64,000 nt of DNA from Paenibacillus sp. 481 (GCF_021223605.1 NZ_CP075175.1:744001-808000); one strand, 5' to 3'. Positions 8,200 to 17,158 are shown, counted from the stretch's first letter. Program-made: numbers and translations. Notes: a model not told the origin generated them from the letters alone.

Positions 8200-9366
8200 T
8201 TACTGCTCTTTTTGATGCATTTGCTGATTTGAATTTTTCGGACCGGTCGGGCCATTTGGACCTGGCGTTCCGCTTGAACCTGGATCAGCAGATGCAGGTG
8301 GAGCTGTCTTTAATGATTTACCAGCCAGCACATCTTGCAACGTCTGCTTGGCATCTGCCAGCTTCTGCTCGTCTACATAGATGTAAGGACTTCTCCACTC
8401 GCCATCGACCGAAATATAATGAATATTTTGACGGTTAATGTCAAAATACGTCATTAATGAGCTGCGCATTTGATCTGGTGTCATATCCATCTTAAAGTTC
8501 TTCGAAATCGCATCGATTACCGAAAAGACGTGTGACACCCCACCAAGCGACTGCATATTGCCGACGATTTCGCTGATCACTTCATTTTGACGCTTGTTGC
8601 GGTCAAAATCCGTCGTGCCCTTCGTCATCGGACGACAATTCGATTTGCGATAGCGAACAAAATCGAGCGCTTGCTTACCTTCAAGCTTCTGCTCACCTTG
8701 CTTTAACTTGATGTTCGTGCCGTCGATTGAATCGCGGTAGCACATATTTTGGTCGACGTTTACGTTTACACCACCGACCGCATCAACCAAGTCGACAAAA
8801 CCATTGAAATTAATGACGGCAATATGGTCAAAATTAATCCCCATATACGTGCCAAGCATCTTTTTCATTTCGTCTTCTGGTGAAGCACTATCTAACTTAC
8901 CTTCTTCATGAAGCTTATGAAAAATCGGATAATAATGCGTAAGCTTGTCCGCTCTATATCCTTCAACTTCTGTGTATGTATCTCGTGGTAGCGAAATAAG
9001 CACCGCTTCTTTTGTCTCAGGGTGCAATCCGCCTACCATAACAACATCGCTGCGTAAACCAGGTGCATCCTCACGGTGATCCGTTCCAAGTATTACGAAC
9101 GCGAACGGCTCCGTTTGTGGAGAAAGCGTTTCTGTCACATCAACCGATCCTCCACCCTCCTGCTTCGGAGCAGTGGAAATGGTATCTAGGCTATTATTGG
9201 CGTACCAAAATAAGTAACCGGCATAAACACCTATAGCAACAGCAACAAGTAAAATGGCAGTAAGCAGCACCTTCAACCATTTCGGCATCCCGCGGCGCGT
9301 CCCTGTAGCAGGCGCTTTCCGGCCACGTGCTTCATTACGCGGCGGCAATGGTGTCGTTGATTTCAT
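8200..9366 (-). CDS. LytR-CpsA-Psr (LCP) family glycopolymer transferase
   Basis: A 388-residue type II membrane protein: a basic, proline-rich cytoplasmic N-terminus, one helix at about 30-57, then an extracellular LCP domain (about 85-300). Family features visible are FVILGTDHRED, LRSDVVMVGGL, SLPRDTYTEVEG and DFVRYRKSNC. LCP enzymes transfer lipid-linked polymers such as teichoic acid or capsule onto peptidoglycan; the conserved Asp and Arg residues bind pyrophosphate and magnesium. The ATG at 9366 is preferred because GTGAGGTC lies just ahead; a GTG at 9378 overlaps the upstream stop. The tail is Pro/Gly/Ser-rich. It lies downstream of ylaH and the 93-residue gene, a position not occupied by LCP genes in B. 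subtilis. Confidence 0.9.
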   Translation of the reverse strand: MKSTTPLPPRNEARGRKAPATGTRRGMPKWLKVLLTAILLVAVAIGVYAGYLFWYANNSLDTISTAPKQEGGGSVDVTETLSPQTEPFAFVILGTDHREDAPGLRSDVVMVGGLHPETKEAVLISLPRDTYTEVEGYRADKLTHYYPIFHKLHEEGKLDSASPEDEMKKMLGTYMGINFDHIAVINFNGFVDLVDAVGGVNVNVDQNMCYRDSIDGTNIKLKQGEQKLEGKQALDFVRYRKSNCRPMTKGTTDFDRNKRQNEVISEIVGNMQSLGGVSHVFSVIDAISKNFKMDMTPDQMRSSLMTYFDINRQNIHYISVDGEWRSPYIYVDEQKLADAKQTLQDVLAGKSLKTAPPASADPGSSGTPGPNGPTGPKNSNQQMHQKEQ

Positions 9367-9378
9367 ACTTGACCTCAC

Positions 9379-9660
9379 TTACTCGTTATATTTCGGATTA
9401 GCCTCAATCTCGAGCCATAACCGTTCCGCATCTTCACGGTCAAACAATTCCGTATGTAGGATGTCGTTCGCTATATAGCGAACGACATACGTATCTTCAT
9501 TATTTTGGAGTACCGCTTCAAACGACGTCAGCTTATGGTCTTCCTGCAAAATTTGCACAAAGAAATCAAGCGTTTCTTTGGCTGCATGATCATCGGGGCG
9601 AGCTTTAGCCACGATGACCATCTGCAACCAATTAAACAATGCCACTTGCAACTTCATCAT
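9379..9660 (-). CDS. Small conserved-looking protein of unknown function
   Basis: 93 residues, start ATG at 9660 with GAAGGAGC about ten bases upstream. The N-terminal half is predicted helical with an amphipathic LFNWLQMVIVAKAR segment. The C-terminal half reads as two or three beta strands (EDTYVVRYIAND) ending in a helix rich in Glu and Trp (DAERLWLEIEANP). There is no signal peptide or membrane segment. I do not recognise a family. It sits between ylaH and the LCP gene with short gaps, so it is probably co-transcribed with typA-ylaH. Confidence 0.7.
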   Translation of the reverse strand: MMKLQVALFNWLQMVIVAKARPDDHAAKETLDFFVQILQEDHKLTSFEAVLQNNEDTYVVRYIANDILHTELFDREDAERLWLEIEANPKYNE

Positions 9661-9717
9661 TGTCAGTCAGCTCCTTCGGCCGCCTTTTATAAAGAAGCAA
9701 TCCCTTACTTGTCTTAC

Positions 9718-10014
9718 TTAGCTTTGTGCTTCTGAATTTTTTCCCTCTTTTTTCCGTTGACGTTCTTCAACGAAGTAACGAATGCGCACCATGAACATGA
9801 GCGACACAGCTACAAACAAGCATTGAATAATCGGCAATTTATCGATCTGGAAAATAAGCAATAAAAACGAACCAAGAGCTAGCATCAAATAAGCGAGAAT
9901 CTCTTTTAAAATAGGCAACTTTTGTACCCGAAACACCTTATTAAAGATGTACACGACAAATACAAAAATAAGCACATAACTAATCAACGGATGAGAGGCC
10001 AGCCACGCTTGCAT
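9718..10014 (-). CDS. ylaH: YlaH-like small membrane protein
   Basis: About 98 residues with three predicted membrane helices (around residues 10-27, 35-55 and 62-78) and a highly charged C-terminus (EERQRKKEGKNSE). Sequence and position directly downstream of typA match YlaH of B. subtilis; function unknown. The ATG at 10014 is chosen over an upstream GTG because AAAGGAG overlaps the GTG. It lies 52 bases after typA and is probably in the same transcript. Confidence 0.8.
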   Translation of the reverse strand: MQAWLASHPLISYVLIFVFVVYIFNKVFRVQKLPILKEILAYLMLALGSFLLLIFQIDKLPIIQCLFVAVSLMFMVRIRYFVEERQRKKEGKNSEAQS

Positions 10015-10065
10015 GGAAACGGTCACTCCTTTACGTGTAATGTCCTACCTAAATTGTAATGCTGT

Positions 10066-11907
10066 TTAGGATTGGGACACTTTGCGTTGTTTTTCAGCGC
10101 GTTCACGTTCGCTCTTGTTCAAAATCTTTTTACGCAAGCGAATATTTTTTGGTGTAATTTCACAATATTCATCATCGTTCAAGTACTCAAGCGCTTGCTC
10201 CAAAGAGTACGTGCGAGGCACCTTCATCTTCACGGTGTCATCTTTCGATGCCGTACGGATGTTCGTCAACGCTTTCTCTTTGCAGATGTTAACGACGATA
10301 TCGTTATCGCGAGTGTGCTCACCAACGATCATACCTTCGTACACTTCAGTACCTGGGTTAACGAACAAGACACCACGGTCTTCAACAGACAAGATACCGT
10401 AAAGCGTCGAAGAACCATTTTCCATGGATACGAGTACACCTTGGTGACGGCCACCAACTTGACCGCCAATGAGCGGACCATAGTGGTCAAATGCATGGTT
10501 CATAATACCGTAACCACGTGTCAATGTCAGAACCTGTGTACGGTATCCGATCAAGCCACGAGCTGGAATCATGAACTCCAAGCGAACTTGGCCTGTGCCG
10601 TTGTTGATCATGTTGACCATCTCGGCTTTACGTGTTCCCAAGCTTTCCATAACAGCACCCATGGATTCTTCTGGCACGTCAATAACGAGGCGCTCAATCG
10701 GCTCCATTTTTTTGCCGTCTACTTCTTTAATGATAACTTCTGGCTTCGATACTTGAAGCTCAAAGCCTTCACGACGCATATTCTCGATCAAAATACCCAA
10801 GTGAAGCTCACCACGACCGGAAACGATAAATGCGTCTGGGCTGTCTGTTTCTTCAACGCGCAAGCTGACATCTGTCTCCAACTCTTTAAACAAACGCTCG
10901 CGAATTTTACGGGACGTTACCCATTTACCTTCACGACCTGCAAATGGAGAGTTGTTCACGAGGAACGTCATTTGCAATGTTGGCTCATCGATATGCAGAA
11001 CTGGCAATGCTTCTGGCTTCGCAGCGTCCGCAATCGTTTCACCGATGTTTATATCTTTAATACCTGCGATTGCAACGATATCGCCTGCACCCGCTTCTTC
11101 CATCTCAACGCGCTTCAAACCTTGGAAGCCGAACAACTTCTCAATGCGCGCTTGCTTCGTTTGGCCATCACGGTTAATAACGGCAACCGTTTGACCTTGG
11201 CGAATGCGTCCACGGTTTACACGACCGATCGCGATACGACCGAGATATTCATTGTAATCAAGCAAAGTAACGAGGAATTGCAAAGGCTCGTCAGGATTTT
11301 CTTGTGGTGAAGGGATATGATCTACAACCGTATCATAGATAGCTTGCATGTTGTCATCTTGGTTTGCAGGGTCGCTATCCAAGCTGGACGTACCGTTGAG
11401 CGCAGAAGCGTACACAACTGGGAAGTCCAATTGATCATCGTTCGCGTTCAACTCGATGAACAACTCCAACACTTCGTCGATAACTTCAGCCGGACGAGCG
11501 TTCGGACGGTCGATTTTGTTAACGACAACGATTGGTGTCAAGTTGTGCTCCAATGCTTTACGCAATACGAATTTCGTTTGCGGCATGCAGCCTTCGAATG
11601 CGTCAACGACGAGCAATACGCCGTCAACCATTTTCATAATGCGCTCTACCTCGCCGCCAAAGTCAGCGTGGCCTGGTGTATCTACGATGTTAATGAGATA
11701 ATCTTTGTACGTAATGGCAGTGTTCTTTGCCAAGATTGTAATACCGCGCTCGCGCTCCAAATCGTTGGAGTCCATTGCGCGCTCCTGTAGAACTTCGTTG
11801 TCACGGAACGTACCGGACTGTTGTAGCAATTTATCAACCAATGTTGTTTTACCGTGGTCGACGTGAGCAATAATCGCAATGTTGCGAATGTTAGAACGTT
11901 GATGCAT
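10066..11907 (-). CDS. typA: Translational GTPase TypA/BipA
   Basis: A 613-residue ribosome-associated GTPase of the EF-G superfamily. G1 is AHVDHGKTT at about residues 14-22, G3 is [12 protein letters not shown] and G4 is [10 protein letters not shown]. Domain II, an EF-G-like domain III/V ([20 protein letters not shown]) and the BipA-specific C-terminal domain (PRGLIGYRT, then a KIRL-type basic tail) follow. BipA helps 50S assembly and stress or cold adaptation. ATG at 11907 follows GAAAGGAAAGG. It heads the ylaH group. Confidence 0.97.
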   Translation of the reverse strand: MHQRSNIRNIAIIAHVDHGKTTLVDKLLQQSGTFRDNEVLQERAMDSNDLERERGITILAKNTAITYKDYLINIVDTPGHADFGGEVERIMKMVDGVLLVVDAFEGCMPQTKFVLRKALEHNLTPIVVVNKIDRPNARPAEVIDEVLELFIELNANDDQLDFPVVYASALNGTSSLDSDPANQDDNMQAIYDTVVDHIPSPQENPDEPLQFLVTLLDYNEYLGRIAIGRVNRGRIRQGQTVAVINRDGQTKQARIEKLFGFQGLKRVEMEEAGAGDIVAIAGIKDINIGETIADAAKPEALPVLHIDEPTLQMTFLVNNSPFAGREGKWVTSRKIRERLFKELETDVSLRVEETDSPDAFIVSGRGELHLGILIENMRREGFELQVSKPEVIIKEVDGKKMEPIERLVIDVPEESMGAVMESLGTRKAEMVNMINNGTGQVRLEFMIPARGLIGYRTQVLTLTRGYGIMNHAFDHYGPLIGGQVGGRHQGVLVSMENGSSTLYGILSVEDRGVLFVNPGTEVYEGMIVGEHTRDNDIVVNICKEKALTNIRTASKDDTVKMKVPRTYSLEQALEYLNDDEYCEITPKNIRLRKKILNKSERERAEKQRKVSQS

Positions 11908-12042
11908 AAAATTAAACCTTTCCTTTCTGAACTTAACGTAATAAAGGTGTTACGAGTTCCGACGGCATTCCGTCCAATTTACCTTATATAGTGTATATGA
12001 AACGATGAAAAATTACTACCTACACGCTAAAAAACAACAAAA

Positions 12043-12083
12043 AACTTCCTGCGTGCCGCAAAAACATCGACACAGGAAGCTGA
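12043..12083 (-). terminator. Terminator of the TerC-family gene
   Basis: On the minus strand AGCTTCCTGTG pairs with CGCAGGAAGTT and runs into TTTTTTG. It separates the TerC gene from typA. Confidence 0.8.
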
Positions 12084-12165
12084 AGTAAGCCCTTGCAAAC
12101 GCAATCACTTTCAAAATTGGTTGCAATACATTACTACCTTTACTTAACTTGCTTGATTTACGTAT

Positions 12166-12828
12166 CTATACCTTATTTCCTTGCCGCTTCATAACAAAGC
12201 CAACGAATAGAACAATAGTAAGAACAAGCCATGGCAACAACGTGTGCAGTGGGCCCCAGAACGACGGGAGCCATTGCGATAGTTGTTGGTCTGCGCTAAT
12301 CATTTCGCCAGAAGTGAAGCCGAGGATGCCCGCTCCTAATAGCACAACGGATGGGAAGCGACGCATCATATCCGTTACAAATGCGCTTCCCCACACAATA
12401 ATGGGAATACTTAGCGCAATGCCAAGTATGATGTAGGCCATTTGACCTTTCGCGACAGCAGCAATTGCCAATACATTGTCCAAACTCATAATGAAGTCAG
12501 CAATAAGAATCGTCCGCACCGCGCTCCATAGTGAGCCTACTTCCTTAACGCCGCCAAGATCGTGCACACTATCGTTGAGCAATTGAATCGCGATGACGAA
12601 CAGCATGACGCCTCCGGCTGCTTGAACGAGCGGGATGTCCATGAGCCACACTGCGACAACAGTCAGTAAGCAGCGCAGCACTACTGCGCCCGCCGCTCCC
12701 CACCAAATCGCCTGTCGGCGCTCACGTTCAGGCAAATGCTGACTGGACATGGCAATAACAACAGCATTGTCTCCACTAAGCACAACATTAATGAGCAATA
12801 TTTCGGCCAGCAGCCATAATTGTTCCAC
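12166..12828 (-). CDS. TerC/YjbE-family membrane metal exporter
   Basis: A 220-residue polytopic protein with about seven helices. The TerC signatures are LSGDNAVVIAM near residues 18-28 and a second half-repeat, MSLDNVLAIAAV, whose acidic and Asn residues form the metal site. Short TerC proteins such as YceF and YjbE of B. subtilis export manganese and help load secreted enzymes. The start is a GTG at 12828 with a GGGGGAGGGAC ribosome binding site. That site is largely enclosed in a leader hairpin (12829-12875). I found no yybP-ykoY manganese riboswitch, which often precedes such genes; the gap to thiI is only 96 bases. Confidence 0.85.
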   Translation of the reverse strand: MEQLWLLAEILLINVVLSGDNAVVIAMSSQHLPERERRQAIWWGAAGAVVLRCLLTVVAVWLMDIPLVQAAGGVMLFVIAIQLLNDSVHDLGGVKEVGSLWSAVRTILIADFIMSLDNVLAIAAVAKGQMAYIILGIALSIPIIVWGSAFVTDMMRRFPSVVLLGAGILGFTSGEMISADQQLSQWLPSFWGPLHTLLPWLVLTIVLFVGFVMKRQGNKV

Positions 12829-12875
12829 AGCCCGTCCCTCCCCCTGTACAGGTGTATGTGAGAACGGAACGGGCT
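12829..12875 (-). promoter_or_regulatory. Leader hairpin abutting the TerC-family start codon
   Basis: AGCCCGTTCC (12866-12875) can pair with GGGACGGGCT (12829-12838), ten pairs with one G-U, across a loop of 27 bases. The 3' arm ends one base before the GTG and contains part of the ribosome binding site. No T run follows, so it is not a normal terminator. Confidence 0.45.
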
Positions 12876-12924
12876 ATGACCAAAATTTAATCGCTATCGG
12901 TTAAATCGTAATTGTGCAGCTACG

Positions 12925-14238
12925 TTAGAACCAATCATCCTGCTTCGGAGCCGATTCACCGCCCGCAGCATTTTCCGTTGTAAGTCCTGTAGGTGTAGAG
13001 GGTGCTGAAGGCGTTGCAGAACTAGCCTTCTCTTGATCCTTCTCCAACACATACGGCTCCATACCAGGACGAAGAATAATCGTCTCCGTTGTCTCGACTG
13101 CTTGCGCAATCAGCTCGTCAAGTTCAGGAATCGATTGTTCAACATACTCGACTACTTTTAGATTCGGATTTGTCGCAGGTGCTTTAGGTACAAACAATGT
13201 ACAGCAGTCCTCAAACGGTAAAATGGACAAATCGAACGTGCCGATATGGTGTGCGATTTTAATAATCTCTTCTTTATCCATCGTGACGAGCGGTCGCAGC
13301 AATGGCAGATCGGTTGTACGCCCAATCACGTTCATGCTGCCTAACGTTTGACTCGCCACTTGACCGAGGCTATCGCCAGTCACGATAGCATGTCCTTTAC
13401 GCTTTTCCGCTATTTGCGTGGCAATGCGCAGCATAACCCGACGCATGATCGTAATAAGCAGGCTTTCTTTCCCTGCTTGATGCAAGCGCGTCTGGATATC
13501 TGTGAACGATACCATATGCACTTTCATATAGCCGGAATAATTGGCCAACACTTGAGCCAAGTCGATGACTTTTTGCTTCGCACGCTCACTCGTAAACGGA
13601 TAGCTATGGAAATGGATTGCTTCCACTTCCAAGCCTTTGCGCAGCGCTTGATAGCCTGCCACTGGGCTGTCGATACCGCCAGAGAGCAGCAACATCGCGC
13701 GGCCGTTAGAGCCAAGCGGAAAACCACCTACAGCCGGAATAACTTCGCTGAATAGGAATGTTCCTTCTTCGCGAACTTCGACGCGCAGATCGATTTCAGG
13801 ATTACGTACATCTACCTTTAACTGCGGGAACAGACGTAATACAGGTGCAGCTACCAACGGGCTAACTTCTTGCGAGGAATGCGGGAACGCCTTCCAAGCA
13901 CGGCGAGCTGACACTTTGAACGTTGTGCCTTCTTGCGGATTCATCTCTGCCATGAGCTGCTCAGCAGTCGCAATAATCGCTTCTAATTCAGACGGCGCTT
14001 TCTTAACCGGACTCAGCGATACGAAACCGAACACATGCTTCAACACGTTGACAATGTCGCGCATCGATTCGCCATTCAGTTCAACATAAAGACGTCCGAA
14101 CTCCTTGATAATCTTCGTATTCGGGAAAGGCTTCAACACGTTTTTGACATGTTGATACGCCGCTCTTTCGAACTTATGTCTATTTTTACCCTTTAGTGTA
14201 ATTTCTCCGTAACGCAGCAATAACATATCATATTCCAT
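12925..14238 (-). CDS. thiI: tRNA 4-thiouridine synthase ThiI
   Basis: 437 residues: an N-terminal ferredoxin-like domain, a THUMP RNA-binding domain (about 60-165), and an AANH PP-loop domain with SGGIDSP near 185-191. ThiI adenylates U8 of tRNA and receives sulfur from a cysteine desulfurase, and it can also supply sulfur for thiamine. There is no rhodanese domain, as in Bacillus, where NifZ donates sulfur directly; nifZ is just upstream. A low-complexity tail of about 40 residues (Ser/Thr/Pro/Ala) ends in DDWF and makes it longer than the roughly 400-residue norm. Confidence 0.95.
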   Translation of the reverse strand: MEYDMLLLRYGEITLKGKNRHKFERAAYQHVKNVLKPFPNTKIIKEFGRLYVELNGESMRDIVNVLKHVFGFVSLSPVKKAPSELEAIIATAEQLMAEMNPQEGTTFKVSARRAWKAFPHSSQEVSPLVAAPVLRLFPQLKVDVRNPEIDLRVEVREEGTFLFSEVIPAVGGFPLGSNGRAMLLLSGGIDSPVAGYQALRKGLEVEAIHFHSYPFTSERAKQKVIDLAQVLANYSGYMKVHMVSFTDIQTRLHQAGKESLLITIMRRVMLRIATQIAEKRKGHAIVTGDSLGQVASQTLGSMNVIGRTTDLPLLRPLVTMDKEEIIKIAHHIGTFDLSILPFEDCCTLFVPKAPATNPNLKVVEYVEQSIPELDELIAQAVETTETIILRPGMEPYVLEKDQEKASSATPSAPSTPTGLTTENAAGGESAPKQDDWF

Positions 14239-14308
14239 TTATATATACCTGCCCTTCTCGTTCCAACCTCCACAAAGTGTGGATGATTTACACATTTAAA
14301 AGTTCAAA

Positions 14309-15487
14309 TTAACGACGCTGCATAAGCGGTTGTAGTTGTGCAACCGTTTGCTGCAATGCGGAAATTAATTGGCTAATATCTCGCTCCGTATGGTTCGCAG
14401 CCAGACTGATACGAAGCCCACTTGAGGCTCTTCCTGCATCATTCGTCATCGCCAGCAACACGCGGCTTGGCTTATGCAGCTTGGAAGAACATGCCGATTG
14501 TGTGGACACGACGATTCCGTGTTGCTCTAAGGAATGGACAACCACTTCGGATTTCATTCCTGGATAGGACACATTAATAATGTGTGGAGCCGACAATGGC
14601 AGCTCCGGGCTGTTCAGCTTAAGCACCTGAAATGCGCTTTCGTCACGTAACGCAGCCACAACTTGTTCACGCAGTCGCACAAGCTGTTCATAACGCTCCG
14701 ACTGACCTTCAACCGCTAGGCGAACAGCCTTAGCGAAAGCAACGATTGCGGGTACATTTTCCGTCCCCGGACGTACCTGCTGCTCCTGCAAACCTCCAAA
14801 AAAGAGCGGCTGCATTCGAACCTGACCACGCCGAATAAGAGCGCCAACACCTTTTGGCCCATTGATTTTATGACCGGAAATGCTATATAAATGCGCATTC
14901 CATCGCTCTAACGCGACAGCTATTTTACCTAATCCTTGTACCCCATCTACATGGAAGTACGCGTTCGACCGTTGACGTAGTATTTGACCGATCTCTTCTA
15001 ACGGTTGTATAGCCCCCGTCTCGTTGTTGACATGCATGACACTAACCATGATCGTGTCTGGTCGCAACGCTCGTTCAATTTGTTCAGGCTGCACGCGGCC
15101 ATTGCTATCAACTGGCACATACGTGACGCTAACCCCTTCACGTTCTAACTGTTTATAACTTTCGAACACCGAAGCATGTTCCAAATGGGATGTGATCATA
15201 TGGACTGATTTACCTAAAGCAAGCTGTGCACGGGCCACGCCAAGCACCGCTAAGTTATTGCTTTCCGTAGCGCCCGATGTAAATATAACGTCCGACGGCT
15301 GGACGGTCAGCGCTTGCGCAATGACTTCTCTAGCACGACGTATCATCTGTTCCGCATGGCCACCCACTTGATGAATCGATGATGGATTCGCGTACACCCG
15401 TTCCATCACCTCGGCCATCGTCCGAATCACGTCAGGATGAGGAGGCGTAGAAGCACTATGGTCAAAATACAAATTAAGCTCGTTCAA
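14309..15487 (-). CDS. nifZ: Cysteine desulfurase NifZ, partner of ThiI
   Basis: A 392-residue fold-type I PLP enzyme. The PLP lysine lies in SGHKINGPKG near residue 205, and the persulfide cysteine in STQSACSS near residue 330. Other hallmarks are TSGATESNN and the PLP-ring HLEHASV. It strips sulfur from cysteine and passes it to ThiI for 4-thiouridine. The start is TTG at 15487; GGAGGAG lies seven bases ahead and no better start exists. It is upstream of thiI in what looks like a two-gene operon with a 70-base gap, the same pairing as in B. subtilis. Confidence 0.93.
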   Translation of the reverse strand: MNELNLYFDHSASTPPHPDVIRTMAEVMERVYANPSSIHQVGGHAEQMIRRAREVIAQALTVQPSDVIFTSGATESNNLAVLGVARAQLALGKSVHMITSHLEHASVFESYKQLEREGVSVTYVPVDSNGRVQPEQIERALRPDTIMVSVMHVNNETGAIQPLEEIGQILRQRSNAYFHVDGVQGLGKIAVALERWNAHLYSISGHKINGPKGVGALIRRGQVRMQPLFFGGLQEQQVRPGTENVPAIVAFAKAVRLAVEGQSERYEQLVRLREQVVAALRDESAFQVLKLNSPELPLSAPHIINVSYPGMKSEVVVHSLEQHGIVVSTQSACSSKLHKPSRVLLAMTNDAGRASSGLRISLAANHTERDISQLISALQQTVAQLQPLMQRR

Positions 15488-15640
15488 AGGTGCTCCTCCT
15501 TTACACTAAAAAAGACCATAACAAGCATGGAGGACGTTCCCCAGCCGTTGTGATCCCCGTAAAACATGCTTTATATTTTACACGGTTTCGTGCATTTTCA
15601 CCATCTTTTTATCAAAATGATGATTCCGATTCCATCCCAC

Positions 15641-15664
15641 AAAAAAAGAGCCTAACATAGGCTC
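15641..15664 (-). terminator. Terminator of the small membrane protein gene
   Basis: On the minus strand GAGCCTA, TGT loop, TAGGCTC, then seven T. It lies beyond the decamer array, so the array is probably transcribed as the 3' untranslated region of the gene at 15879. Confidence 0.8.
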
Positions 15665-15680
15665 ATACATGGTGGGGCAT

Positions 15681-15850
15681 TCCCAGTCTGTCTCGGTCTG
15701 TCTTGGTCTGTCTTGGTCTGTCTTGGTCTGTCCCGGTCTGTCTCGGTCTGTCTTGGTCTGTCCCAATCGGTCTCGATCAGTTCCGACCTGTTCCAGTCAG
15801 CTCCGATCTGTTCCAGTCAGCTCCGATCTGTTCCGGTCAGCCACATTCAG
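15681..15850. repeat. In-register 10-bp tandem repeat array, about 17 units
   Basis: Seventeen consecutive decamers fit one frame without a single-base slip. The left half is near-uniform TCTCGGTCTG or TCTTGGTCTG; the right half drifts to TTCCAGTCAG and CTCCGATCTG, which themselves alternate as a 20-bp higher-order unit. No spacers, so not CRISPR. It lies between the terminator at 15641 and the stop codon of the gene at 15879, and fills most of that gap. Confidence 0.95.
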
Positions 15851-15878
15851 ACTAAGACTCTTATTTACATCATTAGCA

Positions 15879-16289
15879 TTACACGATGAAAGCGATCAGC
15901 AGCGCACGCAGCATAGCTGCCAATACACCAAGCATAATGGCAGCAACAGCTCTGATTCGACTGCCTTGATAATACGCCATAACCCCTAAAATAGCTGCTG
16001 AAAGACCTAGCCAAAATGGAAACAGGAAAAAGGAAACAATAGCAAAAATGACCGCGACCGTTCCGAGTGAAGATGCATAGCTGTTGCTATTATTTCGTTC
16101 TGTGTAAGTTACAGCATTTGAAACTGGAAAGCCAGCCACTTCAGCAGCAAATTCAGTATCTGCCTCACTTGCAAATGTATCGTCAACTGGTGTTGTGTTC
16201 GTCGCTGAGGCTTCTTCTTGTGCCGTCGAATGAATGCGAATACGTTCACGTTTGATGCGACGATGTTCTGGTTTATAATGCTTCGACAT
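15879..16289 (-). CDS. Small membrane protein of unknown function
   Basis: The ATG at 16289 is chosen because AAAGGAGCC stands just ahead; the open frame continues upstream without a ribosome binding site. The 136-residue product has a basic N-terminus (KPEHRRIKRERIR), an acidic, Thr/Ala-rich middle, then two to three hydrophobic helices from about residue 75 to the end. The latter have a Gly-rich helix-turn pattern resembling DUF4190-type membrane proteins. It lies 10 bases downstream of the DUF1540 gene, so the two are probably co-transcribed. Function unknown. Confidence 0.7.
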   Translation of the reverse strand: MSKHYKPEHRRIKRERIRIHSTAQEEASATNTTPVDDTFASEADTEFAAEVAGFPVSNAVTYTERNNSNSYASSLGTVAVIFAIVSFFLFPFWLGLSAAILGVMAYYQGSRIRAVAAIMLGVLAAMLRALLIAFIV

Positions 16290-16299
16290 AATGGCTCCT

Positions 16300-16530
16300 T
16301 TAACTAGGACAAGAAGAATCATCCTTAGGTTTGAATGTTTGACAGCAAGTTGCAGCAGAAGTCGGTGCACAATCTTTGTGAGGGCCACCTAATTCGTCAG
16401 CAAACTCTTCGTTCACATTAGTGCGTGCGTGTGCATCTATTTCAATCACGATTTGTTCTGCATGACATCGAAAATCACCCCAAAACTTACAGTTGGCAAT
16501 ACTACAATGCACGACGGGTCTTTCCGCCAC
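16300..16530 (-). CDS. DUF1540 cysteine-rich small protein
   Basis: The start is taken as the GTG at 16530, where GGAGGTGA lies five bases upstream; the open frame beyond it has no coding support. The 76-residue product begins with a DUF1540 domain, HCSIANCKFW...RCHAEQIVIEI, whose spaced cysteines are expected to bind a metal. A second cysteine group near the C-terminus (CAPT...CCQTF) is followed by a charged Ser/Pro tail. DUF1540 proteins are common in Clostridia and Bacillales and have no assigned function. Confidence 0.8.
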   Translation of the reverse strand: MAERPVVHCSIANCKFWGDFRCHAEQIVIEIDAHARTNVNEEFADELGGPHKDCAPTSAATCCQTFKPKDDSSCPS

Positions 16531-16602
16531 ATCGATCACCTCCGTTAACAGGTTGTCCGTGCGACAGCCGCTGTATCCGATTACATTTATGGCAACTTCT
16601 CC

Positions 16603-16642
16603 AGTAAAAAAAATAAGCACCTCCTTAGATGGAGGCGCTTAT
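16603..16642 (-). terminator. Terminator of ypuI
   Basis: On the minus strand AAGCGCCTCC pairs with GGAGGTGCTT (one G-U) over an ATCTAA loop and is followed by ATTTTTTTT. It separates ypuI from the DUF1540 gene. Confidence 0.85.
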
Positions 16643-16657
16643 GTACAAGCGGTATCT

Positions 16658-17158
16658 TTACTTTTGGCCTTGCATTCTTCTTTGCGTTAAATAGTCGCTT
16701 TCGTAGTAAGCCAGTTCATCACGTAATTCTTCAAAGCCTTTAGTAATATCAAGTATAATGTCGCGCACAGGACGCACCGGTTTTGAGCGGAAGCGAATGG
16801 CATCTTGTCCTGTATAGGCATAACGTCCGTCTTCCGAGTAACATTCATTTTTCGGATAAAAAAATGCATTTACACATTGATGATAAACATCATATAAAGC
16901 CCGCTCTGCAAAGTCATTGTTAAAGTTCGCGCGACGTAGCGTGACGCCCAGCTTCTCGTAGCTCGCTTCCGAAAACACGAGCAAGTGACGCATATCAGTT
17001 AGAAAGCCCTTATAAAAGCTAACCGTCTGCTCGTCCTGTTGCTCGTCCACAAGCTTCGCTAACGAATATTCGTTCAAAAAAAGCTCAAGCTGGTCAATAG
17101 CGTACTTTAATTTAATTCTGGAAACTTCGCAAAGCTGCTTCACATTGGATGCTGGCAT
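16658..17158 (-). CDS. ypuI: YpuI-family (DUF3907) protein
   Basis: The ATG at 17158 has AAGGGGGAG eight bases ahead and gives a 166-residue soluble protein. It matches DUF3907/YpuI: a helical N-terminal half (LKYAIDQLELFLNEYSL), then FYKGFLTDMRHLL, HQCVNAFFYPKNECYSEDGRYAYTG split by charged loops, and FRSKPVRPVRDI. Members are found in sporulating Bacillales; the role is unknown. It stands alone with its own terminator, divergent from the S8 protease. Confidence 0.8.
   Translation of the reverse strand: MPASNVKQLCEVSRIKLKYAIDQLELFLNEYSLAKLVDEQQDEQTVSFYKGFLTDMRHLLVFSEASYEKLGVTLRRANFNNDFAERALYDVYHQCVNAFFYPKNECYSEDGRYAYTGQDAIRFRSKPVRPVRDIILDITKGFEELRDELAYYESDYLTQRRMQGQK

Noticed and set aside
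10072-11310. A 412-codon open frame on the plus strand
   Set aside because: It lies wholly antisense to typA, has no ribosome binding site or sensible composition, and typA is beyond doubt. It is a by-product of typA codon use.
12829-12924. yybP-ykoY manganese riboswitch upstream of the TerC gene
   Set aside because: The 96-base gap is short and lacks the conserved paired GC-rich helices and loops; only a simple hairpin is seen.
15578-15850. Reading frames of decapeptide repeats (for example GQTKTDRDRP) across the decamer array
   Set aside because: They follow only because 30 is a multiple of 10; there is no ribosome binding site, and both strands are open.
15681-15850. Possible CRISPR array
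   Set aside because: Units are contiguous 10-mers without spacers, and no cas genes are present.
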